Assembly (NCBI GenBank): GCA_002718735.1
Contig: PBFR01000015.1
Span: 1 to 29,109 of the forward strand
Source of the DNA: Halobacteriovoraceae bacterium
Lineage (GTDB): Bacteria; Bdellovibrionota; Bacteriovoracia; Bacteriovoracales; Bacteriovoracaceae
Length of the DNA: 29,109 bases
Direction: 5' to 3'
Shown: in pieces, positions 7,212 to 14,778 of the stretch
How the letters are laid out: every line of letters starts with the position of its first letter
Position numbering within the stretch: position 1 is the stretch's first letter
Notes under the pieces: model-generated
What the model was told of the DNA's origin: nothing
What the model saw: the letters and a program-made list of their open reading frames with translations, nothing else
Databases searched by the model: none
Position numbers and translations under genes: made by a program

Positions 7212-8368
7212 GCCAGCATGACTTTAAAAGTCAAAACTCCGTCCTTGTAGCTCTTTTCTACCTCATTCTCATTAATAATTTGATCTACAGAAAAGTTTTT
7301 TGTTAGAGTTTCAACTCGCTTAAGCTTTTGCACTCCGCTATCTTCGTTGGATGTGTTTTCAAATCTTCTATTCATTGAAAGAGTTATGTCTCTTTTATGT
7401 CCGTTCAGTTCCACTTCAGATGCGGCCTCTTTAGAAACTTCTAGCTTTACTAGGTAGTGATCGGCCTCTTTTTCAATTATTGGGTCAAGGCCAGTAACTG
7501 CGTAGAAAGGATCTCCAACTTTTTGGGCGTCTAAGGTGTGTGTTTCTAGCACCTCATTTCTAAGCTTTTGGATGATCTCACTTTTTTTAGATATCAACTT
7601 CTTCAAAAGTGCTTCGTTGCTTTTTTGTAGTTCCTGGAATTTCTTTTCAAAGAGAGCTTGAGTCTTTTGATTTTTTAAAGTTCCATCTGCTTTAATTCGT
7701 TTAATTTCATCTTGAAAATTTTTAGTTTTACCGACTATTTCGCTTTGAAACTTCCTTTCTTCTTTAGTTATTAAGTCCTGGTAGTTTTTCTTTTGTTGTG
7801 CCAAAGCTCTTTGATATTTGTCTTCGCTAGCATTCTTTTTATTAAGGTAAGACTTTTTGGTCATGCTTAGTTTTTTCTCGCCTATGGCCTCTTCATGAGT
7901 TACTTCAAGCTTTGAGGTGTGGGATAGCTCTTGCTTCTTGCTATTTATCTCCCTTTGAAGACGATTCATTTCTATTTGCGCCTTTTGGTGCAACTCATTC
8001 ATGGCCATATCGTGTTTTGCTCTTTCGATCTGAGTCTTTTCGTGATGCTCTAATTTTTGGTTTTTTACACTCTTCTCAATTGAGTCAAGAACATCATCCT
8101 CTCGTTTGATGGCGGTGGCCTTGGTTTTCTCCATGCTCTCTTTTAGCTTTTCTAAAGTTTTTTCTTGGCGATGGGTTAGGTCAATTAGCTTTTTATGGCC
8201 TTCACTTCTTTTAGTGAACAGCTCTTTTGCCTGACTAAGTTCTAGTTGGTTTTTTTGTTTGGTATGGTTGATGCGAACTTTTTCAAGTTCGTTTTTGTGT
8301 TTTTCATTTAGCGCTTTCATATTTTTTCTGTGTGTTGAAAGCGATGAATTGTAATCAATTTTACTCAT
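7208..8368 (-). CDS. Coiled-coil protein with C-terminal alpha-crystallin (Hsp20-like) domain
   Basis: This 386-aa protein combines an extremely charged Lys/Glu/Gln-rich coiled coil (about 5-280) with a C-terminal domain (about 300-386) that resembles the alpha-crystallin fold. YLVKLEVSKEAA, VELNGHKRDITLSMNRRFE and finally KSYKDGVLTFKVMLA follow the strand order, and the last matches the A/Y-x-x-GVL-x-I/F-x-V signature of small heat-shock proteins. Ordinary Hsp20 proteins have short N-terminal arms, so this architecture is unusual. The start at 8368 is chosen because the ATG overlaps the preceding stop as ATGA and has a GGAG 8 bases upstream; the open frame itself continues to 8446. The gene is third in a coupled operon. 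Confidence 0.8.
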   Translation of the reverse strand: MSKIDYNSSLSTHRKNMKALNEKHKNELEKVRINHTKQKNQLELSQAKELFTKRSEGHKKLIDLTHRQEKTLEKLKESMEKTKATAIKREDDVLDSIEKSVKNQKLEHHEKTQIERAKHDMAMNELHQKAQIEMNRLQREINSKKQELSHTSKLEVTHEEAIGEKKLSMTKKSYLNKKNASEDKYQRALAQQKKNYQDLITKEERKFQSEIVGKTKNFQDEIKRIKADGTLKNQKTQALFEKKFQELQKSNEALLKKLISKKSEIIQKLRNEVLETHTLDAQKVGDPFYAVTGLDPIIEKEADHYLVKLEVSKEAASEVELNGHKRDITLSMNRRFENTSNEDSGVQKLKRVETLTKNFSVDQIINENEVEKSYKDGVLTFKVMLA

Positions 8369-8646
8369 TGTAAAATCTCCGCTGGGAGCTGAGCGTAGGG
8401 ACTTGGACAAATACTTTTTTTGCCGGTGTTTCCCGGACAAATCCATGTCCTAAGAAGATCCACGCTAATTAAAGATCTTCCTCCATTGTAAGCACTATAA
8501 CTCGTGGGGTCCAGAGTTGTTATAACAATGGACGAAGCTGGCTGATCCTGCATTTGAATCTTTTGTGTTATCACATATTGATAGGCACGATACTCGGCCA
8601 TAGTTGAAAAAGAAAATAGGGCTATGATTCCTAGTAACTTAATCAT
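8365..8646 (-). CDS. Small exported protein of the coiled-coil/Hsp20 operon
   Basis: This 93-aa protein has a signal peptide (MIKLLGIIALFSFSTMA, cleaved near 17) and two cysteines (WICPGNTG and SICPSP) that could form a disulfide in the periplasm. A striking middle part (TTLDPTSYSAYNGG, VDLLRTWICPGNTG) looks conserved in style, but no family name can be given. It is translationally linked on both sides: its ATG shares the A of the previous gene's TAA, and its TGA lies within the next gene's ATGA. Joining an exported protein to a cytoplasmic coiled-coil chaperone-like partner is odd. Confidence 0.75.
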   Translation of the reverse strand: MIKLLGIIALFSFSTMAEYRAYQYVITQKIQMQDQPASSIVITTLDPTSYSAYNGGRSLISVDLLRTWICPGNTGKKSICPSPYAQLPAEILQ

Positions 8647-8945
8647 TAGTGAAGAGTTTTAAGGTCCTGTAGAATATCTCTTTCCACCAACTTGAAAAAT
8701 GACTGAATGAATTCAGCTCTTTCTTGGTCTGAAAAGCTCTCCACCATAGTTTTTTTTCTTTCTATGCTTCTGTGCTTTGAAAGCTTGCTAAAGACTTCAC
8801 CAACATTTTTTTTGGCACTTCTATAAGTTAACGCTTGGGAGGATTGAAGAGGTCCATCCAACCATTCAGAGAAGAATAGAGGGCAGTGTCCTGTTTTGGC
8901 CATGTCGATGTAGTTTTTAATTGAATTGCTTTCAGTATTTGTCAT
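8646..8945 (-). CDS. Small helical protein, first gene of the coiled-coil/Hsp20 operon
   Basis: This 99-aa soluble, mostly helical protein has no signal peptide or recognised domain. The start is well supported by a strong GGGAGGAGAT about 5 bases before the ATG. The stop TAA overlaps the next ATG by one base (TAATG), so the three genes should be translated from one message. Its function is unknown; membership in the operon suggests a partner role. Confidence 0.75.
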   Translation of the reverse strand: MTNTESNSIKNYIDMAKTGHCPLFFSEWLDGPLQSSQALTYRSAKKNVGEVFSKLSKHRSIERKKTMVESFSDQERAEFIQSFFKLVERDILQDLKTLH

Positions 8946-9089
8946 TAGTGATCTCCTCCCGTCTATTTTACACAGGGAATGCTTCAGTTTGGAGAAGGAC
9001 TAATTTTCCGCAATTTGCTTTAATTTGATTAATTTTTTCACATTCTCAGAACGTGATAAACTTTGAATGGCAGAGGCAAGGAGATAAAA
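8946..9089. promoter_or_regulatory. Divergent promoter region
   Basis: This region separates the three-gene minus operon from the zinc-finger gene. For the plus gene, a -10-like GATAAA (9051-9056) would start transcription near 9063, followed by the AAGGAG ribosome site at 9079-9084. No clear -35 is visible. Confidence 0.35.
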
Positions 9090-9980
9090 GTGTCTAAGAA
9101 GTTAATATTATGTAGTGAATGTAGAAAAACCATAGCCCACGGGGATAAGGCACTGTTTGTGGATCAATCTAGTAACAGACCCTTTTGCTCCGAAAAATGT
9201 ATTATGGATTATCATGCTCCTCATATGGAAAGCTTTGAAAGAGAAGAGATTGAAAGAAGAGAAGAAGTGGGGGCTGCCCTAGACGAGGGACTTGCACCGA
9301 TGTATCAAAACCATGAATTTTTCCAGAAGGCCTTGTATTCACCAGATGAAGTTTGGTTGGCCAAAAACGGTATCGGTGAGGAGTTTTATACGCATATTGC
9401 TAGGGTTAATAAAGATGAGGACGCTTTCACATTTATCGTGATCTGCAGCTACTTTGACAACGAACCATCGTTTGTTTATTTCAAATGCCTCACCAAAAAT
9501 GAAAACCTTGTAGAAAGCTATCGCGAAAAGAGTTTAGTTGATAGTTTGAAGTCTGCCCCTGAAGAAATCCAAGAAGAAGCAGCTAAAGAAGATGAAATTC
9601 AACTCCCACCAGAGGTCATGGAGGACCTTGAGCTTAAAAAGAGTGAGTATCTGGCAAGCCTTCTACAAAATAGAAGCGAAGAGGATATACCTTTTGAGAA
9701 CTTTGGCGACTATGATGAATTTATGGCCAAAAGTCTTGAAGATCCAGATGAGGTCTTTACAAAGGAAGATGAGGCCGGAGATAAAATAAGAACTTATATC
9801 AAGAGTTTCAAAGTGCGTGGGCAGGTATTTTATTATGTTGTGGTCTGTATTTCTGTTCCGCTGAAAGAGCTTGAGAACCAAGAGGCCTTACTTCCCGTTA
9901 TAGGCTTTCCCTCTACAGACCAAACCTTGTATAAGGAATATGCTGTAGGGGAGCGCTACTCAGATATTATTAAGAATTAA
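9090..9980 (+). CDS. Zinc-finger (TRASH/MYM-like) protein with two related C-terminal domains
   Basis: This is a 296-aa cytoplasmic protein. The N-terminus has a four-cysteine zinc knuckle, CSEC (C8, C11) and FCSEKC (C33, C37), in the pattern of TRASH/MYM-type fingers. A charged linker follows. Two segments are then related to each other: about 77-145 (FFQKALYSPDEVWLAKNG...FTFIVICSY) and about 210-291 (EFMAKSLEDPDEVFTKED...VFYYVVVCIS). The 'L-x-x-PDEV ... Y ... hydrophobic strand' pattern recalls PBECR-type RNase-fold domains, but I cannot confirm that. The GTG start has AAGGAG 5 bases upstream. The ATG at 9063 has no ribosome site and is rejected. The stop interlocks with the convergent lipoprotein gene. 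Confidence 0.7.
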   Translation: MSKKLILCSECRKTIAHGDKALFVDQSSNRPFCSEKCIMDYHAPHMESFEREEIERREEVGAALDEGLAPMYQNHEFFQKALYSPDEVWLAKNGIGEEFYTHIARVNKDEDAFTFIVICSYFDNEPSFVYFKCLTKNENLVESYREKSLVDSLKSAPEEIQEEAAKEDEIQLPPEVMEDLELKKSEYLASLLQNRSEEDIPFENFGDYDEFMAKSLEDPDEVFTKEDEAGDKIRTYIKSFKVRGQVFYYVVVCISVPLKELENQEALLPVIGFPSTDQTLYKEYAVGERYSDIIKN

Positions 9981-10645
9981 AACTGTACTTGCTTGTAGTG
10001 GTTAGAGTGATTGCTTTTGAATGCATTACAAACTGTAGTTGCATATTGCACGGCCTGATTTACGCAGGCCTGGCTATAAAGGCAGCCTGGATGACCATTA
10101 ATGTAATCATTTTTTGCATTTAAACACTGCATAAATGGATTTAGACTTGAATACTTCAGAACCATTACTGCGTTAATTGCCTTGTTCTGATTTTTGTACA
10201 GTACAGGGTAGTAGGTAGTGTTGGCCTGATTGTGTACACACTCAGCTCTTCCTACATTATGGGAAACAACCCTCTGATATTGATCATACTCGTAATGCAT
10301 AGGTATAAGACACGTTCCTACACTGACGTCTGCCTGGGCAAAATTGATAGCGAAAACTCTTTCATCTTGTTCGCTCTGACACACCCCAAAACTTCCAACT
10401 GATCCACCATCATATCTATGGCCAATATTACAGTTCTCAAAGCCTTGCCTTGAGGGTGTTGTGTTACTTACAGGGTCCTCACTGGTATTATCACCAGTAG
10501 AACTATCACCAGTTGAACCGTCTGTGAAAACACTATCCACTCCACTTACGCCACTGTCGTAAGTTGAAGTCGTCGGGTATCTTGTCTGTTTAGGCATATC
10601 GCATGCGAAGGCCAAGAATAATGTAGCAAATAAAAGTGTTTTCAT
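9977..10645 (-). CDS. Lipoprotein with Ser/Thr/Asp-rich linker and Cys-rich domain
   Basis: This 222-aa protein has a lipobox (LAFAC, lipidated C15). Residues about 20-65 are a low-complexity linker rich in Ser, Thr, Gly and Asp. A folded region with eight cysteines follows (C72, C89 and others to the CLYSQAC and TTVCNAF segments), fitting a disulfide-bonded periplasmic or surface domain. GGAGG precedes the ATG by 4 bases. No family was recognised. Its organisation resembles the larger Cys-rich lipoprotein at 1436-2914, though no direct sequence similarity is evident. Confidence 0.8.
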   Translation of the reverse strand: MKTLLFATLFLAFACDMPKQTRYPTTSTYDSGVSGVDSVFTDGSTGDSSTGDNTSEDPVSNTTPSRQGFENCNIGHRYDGGSVGSFGVCQSEQDERVFAINFAQADVSVGTCLIPMHYEYDQYQRVVSHNVGRAECVHNQANTTYYPVLYKNQNKAINAVMVLKYSSLNPFMQCLNAKNDYINGHPGCLYSQACVNQAVQYATTVCNAFKSNHSNHYKQVQF

Positions 10646-10734
10646 AGATCCTCCAATAAACTTATCGGAGTATAGTGATGGAAATTTAATTATTTTTTTT
10701 TGGTGCCGATCAAGTGTGTATAAATTAAGGTTCT

Positions 10735-11949
10735 ATGAAAAAAATTATAATTGTAACTACTTTATTTTTCTCGGTTTTTATAGCCGCTGGGGCGTTTGTC
10801 TTTGCCCTGCCATACTATATGTATAATAAAACAATAAAGGGTGGGTATAAATCGAGTTGGTACCATGTGGATGACTTTTCACCTATTATGCTTTCCCCAA
10901 ACAAAGTTGACCTAGAAGTCCCAAATATTGGCAATGAAGATCTATGGCAAAAATTCCAACTAAAAGATACGTATGTACCACTTCCGGTTAAAAACCCTTT
11001 TTATTACGTGGCCCCAATTCTTGATTACGATGAGAACAACAAAAGGACGAGGCTTGGGCTAACCGTTTATGGAACTGGGCTCAGAGAGATTTCCAAAATA
11101 TTCTTCGTCTCAAATGCAGTCATGAATTCAGAACTTCGCTCTCAAGAGCTTTTTAAGTTGCCTGTCGTTGCAAGAATTCTTAAGAACAAGAGTTCTGAGC
11201 AAGTTTGGAAAGATATGTTTAGCAAGCAAATCGGGGAGTGGAACATTCCTTTCTCAGAGATGGCATATAACTTATATATTCTTCAACTGAGGCTAAAACT
11301 GTTTCCAAATAGCATTATGTCATTTGGATCCTTGAATGAAACGACTGGTATTATAAAGCTGCCTTCGAAAAATAAAGACTATATTACTGAGCTTGTCATG
11401 ACCAGAACTAGAGGTGTTGTTTACAGCTATTTAATCATGACAGAAAAAAACAATAGGGACTCAAATGTCTTGAGGTATAAGTTTTTGCAAGATATTGAAT
11501 TTCGTCCTGGATCTAAATCCCTCGCTTCAATCATTTATAAAGAATTTAAAGCACTGCCTTTTAAAAAGAAGGTTGATCATGAGGGAATGTTCTATTTGAT
11601 GTCGGCCTTTAGTCATGACCTTGAAAATCGGAAGTATCTAAAACAGATGATTTACTGGCTTGAGAGGGGTGAGGACAATCAGAAACAGTTGAAAGCTTTA
11701 TATGAGTTTGCATCTAAAAAGTATGGCAAAGTCTTTACAAATAGGCTTGTCGAAGGTCTTGAGGTTGATCCTGAAATTCTTCTACAAAGAAATATAGAGC
11801 TCGAAAATGCCAGAGAAATAAAGAAGATTAAAAATAGGAAGGTTGAAACCGAGGTTCGCTCTCTTTCTCAAGAAGAAATATATAAAGAAAGAGTGGAGAG
11901 TTCAAAGAAGAATAAGAGAATTAGTCCAAACCGCATGATTATGGATTAG
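10735..11949 (+). CDS. Membrane-anchored periplasmic protein, unknown function
   Basis: This 404-aa protein has one N-terminal hydrophobic helix (about 4-27) that is probably an uncleaved anchor. A large domain without cysteines follows, then a strongly charged helical C-terminal tail (from about 355, Lys/Glu-rich). No recognised motif was found. AAGG lies 4 bases before the ATG. The gene stands alone, divergent from the lipoprotein gene at 10645. Confidence 0.75.
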   Translation: MKKIIIVTTLFFSVFIAAGAFVFALPYYMYNKTIKGGYKSSWYHVDDFSPIMLSPNKVDLEVPNIGNEDLWQKFQLKDTYVPLPVKNPFYYVAPILDYDENNKRTRLGLTVYGTGLREISKIFFVSNAVMNSELRSQELFKLPVVARILKNKSSEQVWKDMFSKQIGEWNIPFSEMAYNLYILQLRLKLFPNSIMSFGSLNETTGIIKLPSKNKDYITELVMTRTRGVVYSYLIMTEKNNRDSNVLRYKFLQDIEFRPGSKSLASIIYKEFKALPFKKKVDHEGMFYLMSAFSHDLENRKYLKQMIYWLERGEDNQKQLKALYEFASKKYGKVFTNRLVEGLEVDPEILLQRNIELENAREIKKIKNRKVETEVRSLSQEEIYKERVESSKKNKRISPNRMIMD

Positions 11950-11959
11950 GTGCAAAAAA

Positions 11960-11990
11960 AAAGACCAGCTAAAGAGCTGGCCTTTATTCA
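11960..11990. terminator. Intrinsic terminator between convergent genes
   Basis: CCAGCT-AAAG-AGCTGG (11965-11980) forms a 6-bp stem. On the minus strand it is followed by a long T run (the A run at 11954-11962), giving a strong terminator for the secreted-protein gene ending at 11999. On the plus strand the tail CCTTTATT is weaker but may also serve the gene ending at 11949. Confidence 0.8.
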
Positions 11991-11998
11991 AATTATTT

Positions 11999-12448
11999 CT
12001 ATAGATCAAATTCACATGAAACGTTGTTGTAGTAAGCTCTGCAGTTGAAGTAATTAGCAGTGTCTAACTCTTTCAAAGTGCCAAGGCCCATAACCGTTAC
12101 ATAAGATCTGTTTTCAAGGTCATGATAAGTATTTCCTTGATTTACAGTTAGGCTAGTACCGTCAACTAGACATCTGTCTTCAGCTCTTTGGCAAACAATA
12201 GAACCAGAAACATATGGTCTGCTGTGGAATCTATCACTGCCTTGGGTTTTAATTTCAATCTCAAGAGTATCAGCAGTTGTTTTAACATAACCTTTAGAAA
12301 TTGTTTCCCTTAGAACTTTGGCAGCATCGCCAGTTACTTCAACTTTTGCATCGTTCTGATCCACAACTCTTCCAGAATAAATAACTCTAGCGTCAGAAAG
12401 AGCTGCAGAGCTCATCATTACTAGGATTAAAGCACACAAAGATTTCAT
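11999..12448 (-). CDS. Small secreted protein, unknown function
   Basis: This 149-aa protein has a signal peptide (about 1-18, SAALSDA) and a mature domain rich in beta-prone residues. Four cysteines (SIVCQRAEDRC and FNCRAYYNNVSC) would pair into two disulfides. AAAGGAG precedes the ATG by 6 bases. It is terminated by the hairpin at 11960-11990. No family was recognised. Confidence 0.78.
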   Translation of the reverse strand: MKSLCALILVMMSSAALSDARVIYSGRVVDQNDAKVEVTGDAAKVLRETISKGYVKTTADTLEIEIKTQGSDRFHSRPYVSGSIVCQRAEDRCLVDGTSLTVNQGNTYHDLENRSYVTVMGLGTLKELDTANYFNCRAYYNNVSCEFDL

Positions 12449-12542
12449 ATATTCTCCTTTAATAGTTTTTTATAAGGAGGCTTTTACACTACTAACCAAA
12501 AAAGGAAAAGGTATTATATGAAATCGTGTAAATAGTGGTTAC

Positions 12543-13364
12543 TTATGCAAACCTCTGAAATGTCTCAATTAAACTTGTTGTCAAGGCCGGACGAAGCTTG
12601 TTGACCAAAGACTCATCTAAGGTTCTCTTAGGTTCATCAAGGTATATGCCTCGTTTGATTTCAATCTGAATATTATTGGTGTCAGGAAAAGTGGCGTCAA
12701 CGTGCCGGGTGACATGGCCGCCAAAATATGGGTTATTTTGGTATACCTTTGAATAGTGGGCAGATAGCTTTTCACAGACAAAATTAATGAACTCTTTTTC
12801 ACAGGACTTACCCTCGATGTCAGAGACACAGAAATCTGGCCTATCCATTTCTTGGTTAGGGTTGATCTTCAAGTGATACTCTGTTGGAGAGGACGGCATT
12901 GAGTGAAGGTCTATAAATGAAGGCCTTTTATGTGCCCTTTGTAACTCGTTAATAAGGGCTTTTAACATTTCATAGTAGGGGGCGTAGTATTTCTGAGTTA
13001 AGAAGGCCCTAGTCTTTTCATCTAGTTCTTTTTTAACAATTTCAATACCATGGGAGTTTTTTTGCCAGTTGAGGGCAGCAGTTTCTTTTGGACGGTTTAG
13101 ATCCACACATACTCTGTGGATATTTGCTTTGATAACAGCAATGCCCACATCATTGAGTTGTTCAATGTCTATAAGCTTGTGAACAGCGGTGTCTACGTCT
13201 TGGCAAAGTGCTTTAATATCGTCTATGAGGTACTCTTTGAACTCTTCAGGGATGACTTCACCTGAATGAGGTATTGAAACCGCTCCAATATATTTCTTTT
13301 TTGGAGGGTAGTAGTCAAAGATTTGGTTCTGTTGCGCAAGTTTTTGTTTTTCAAAGACATTCAT
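12543..13364 (-). CDS. N-formylglutamate amidohydrolase family protein (HutG-like)
   Basis: This 273-aa zinc hydrolase fits the FGase family, which removes the formyl group from N-formylglutamate in histidine degradation or acts on related N-acyl amino acids. The family motifs appear in order: SIPHSG (H33), VCVDLNRP (D88, R91), FIDLHSMP (D152, H154), FGGHVTRH (215-221) and NNIQIEIKRGIYLDE (E235). The length agrees with the family. No other hut genes are nearby, so the substrate is uncertain. It is divergent from gsk across 110 bp. Confidence 0.88.
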   Translation of the reverse strand: MNVFEKQKLAQQNQIFDYYPPKKKYIGAVSIPHSGEVIPEEFKEYLIDDIKALCQDVDTAVHKLIDIEQLNDVGIAVIKANIHRVCVDLNRPKETAALNWQKNSHGIEIVKKELDEKTRAFLTQKYYAPYYEMLKALINELQRAHKRPSFIDLHSMPSSPTEYHLKINPNQEMDRPDFCVSDIEGKSCEKEFINFVCEKLSAHYSKVYQNNPYFGGHVTRHVDATFPDTNNIQIEIKRGIYLDEPKRTLDESLVNKLRPALTTSLIETFQRFA

Positions 13365-13474
13365 ATGAAAAAACTACCATAATTCTGGCGAGGTTTGAAG
13401 GTCCGTGCTATTTTAATTCTGCTAAAAATACCTTACGCGCGACCAGATGGGCGTCGCATACATATGGAGTCTCC
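13365..13474. promoter_or_regulatory. Divergent region between the HutG-like gene and gsk
   Basis: The frame of gsk remains open through here back to 13274, but it has no ribosome site and overlaps the divergent gene, so it is treated as non-coding. GGAG at 13466-13469 is the ribosome site for gsk. No clear operator was found. Confidence 0.45.
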
Positions 13475-14773
13475 ATGAAATTTCCTGGCCGCCGGGACAA
13501 AAAACACTATTTTCCTGTAACCGAAAAGGGGAGAAGCGACATCACTGAACCTAAACTCCTCTCAAGAGATGTATATGTCGTTGGAATTGATCAACTGCTC
13601 GTGGATATTGAGATTGAGGTTGATGATAGTTTTTTAGAAAAGTATGACTTTCCCAAAGGACAATCTTTTTTGATTGATGACGATACTGCTGAGGAAGTGT
13701 ACCAGTGGGCCAGGGATAACAGAAAAATTAGAGGGGAGTTTCCTGGTGGAGCTGTTGGAAATACTCTTCATAACTTTGCAGTTTTAAGCGATGCCAATTG
13801 CTATGCCCTTGGAGCAATCAAAAGACAGATTGAGGTTGGGGATTACGCATTTAAATATTTGTCAAAAACTTCTGGCCTTGTTGATATGAGCTACCTCCAA
13901 CCCAGTGAAAAGCCAATGGGCCGTGCCTTATGCTTTATTACACCAGATTATGAAAGAACTTTTGCCATTAGCAAAGGCTGTATGGATGATCTAACAGAAG
14001 AATACATTCCTGAAAAAGTTATTCAAAAGTCATGTGCACTTCTTCTTTCAGCATATACTCTTAGGGGACAAGAAGATGCTATTTACAAGGCAACGGTTAA
14101 GGCCTGCGAGGTCGCAAAGGAGCATGGTGTTCCAGTTGTGTTATCTCTTGGCACTAGTAGTTTGGTTGAAGAGAAACTTGAGTTTTTGAAAGAGTTCTCT
14201 AAAAAACATGCAACCTGTTTAGCCATGAATCAAGAAGAAGCTATGGCCTTTACTGGTATTGAAGACCCACTTCTTGCCTTGGATCAGATCCTAGAGACTG
14301 TAGATATGTGCTTGCTTACTGCCGGTAGTCGCGGTCTCTACGTTGGAGCCTACTGTGATAAAAAGAACCTAAGAGCTACAAAAGATCCGCTAGTAACGAA
14401 ATCAATCGTGAATTATAATGCTTTTGAATACTCTCGCTCAATGAGAAAAAGTGCATGTGCAGAGCCTGTAAAGATCTACACACATGTTAATCCATTCAAA
14501 GGCGGCCCAGTAGCAATAAAGAACACCAATGGTGCTGGAGATGCGGCCCTAAGTGCTCTCCTACACGATATTACTGCAAATCAATACCACAAGGATATGA
14601 TCCCAAATAGTCCAAAACACGACGACTCATATTTGACCTACTCTTCTATCTCCCAAATTAGCAAATACGCCAACAGAGTCTCTTTTGAAGTTTTAATTCA
14701 AAGCTCTCCAAGGCTACTTAAAGGTTTACCTGAAAAAGAAGATTCTCTAGAAGAAGCTCACTGGAGTAACTAG
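13475..14773 (+). CDS. gsk: Inosine-guanosine kinase
   Basis: This 432-aa PfkB/ribokinase-family enzyme phosphorylates inosine and guanosine to IMP and GMP with ATP (purine salvage). From memory it tracks E. coli Gsk almost end to end: it begins MKFPGRRDKKHYFPV, then VVGIDQLLVDIE, PGGAVGNTLHN (90-100) for substrate binding, NTNGAGDAALSALLHDITAN with catalytic base D356, and ends RLLKGLPEKEDSLEEAHW. The start at 13475 is fixed by this match and by GGAG 5 bases before it. The next gene begins 5 bases after the stop, suggesting cotranscription. Gsk is best known from gammaproteobacteria, so its presence may reflect transfer. Confidence 0.96.
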   Translation: MKFPGRRDKKHYFPVTEKGRSDITEPKLLSRDVYVVGIDQLLVDIEIEVDDSFLEKYDFPKGQSFLIDDDTAEEVYQWARDNRKIRGEFPGGAVGNTLHNFAVLSDANCYALGAIKRQIEVGDYAFKYLSKTSGLVDMSYLQPSEKPMGRALCFITPDYERTFAISKGCMDDLTEEYIPEKVIQKSCALLLSAYTLRGQEDAIYKATVKACEVAKEHGVPVVLSLGTSSLVEEKLEFLKEFSKKHATCLAMNQEEAMAFTGIEDPLLALDQILETVDMCLLTAGSRGLYVGAYCDKKNLRATKDPLVTKSIVNYNAFEYSRSMRKSACAEPVKIYTHVNPFKGGPVAIKNTNGAGDAALSALLHDITANQYHKDMIPNSPKHDDSYLTYSSISQISKYANRVSFEVLIQSSPRLLKGLPEKEDSLEEAHWSN

Positions 14774-14778
14774 TTTCT

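Noticed and set aside
8369..8446. 26-codon extension of the coiled-coil/Hsp20 gene
   Set aside because: It lies inside the preceding gene; the ATGA overlap and GGAG support the start at 8368.
9063..9089. ATG start nine codons earlier for the zinc-finger protein
   Set aside because: No Shine-Dalgarno is present; the GTG at 9090 has AAGGAG at good spacing, and the finger begins just after it.
13274..13474. 67-codon N-terminal extension of gsk
   Set aside because: It overlaps the divergent HutG-like gene, has no ribosome site, and the known Gsk N-terminus (MKFPG...) begins at 13475 with GGAG 5 bases upstream.
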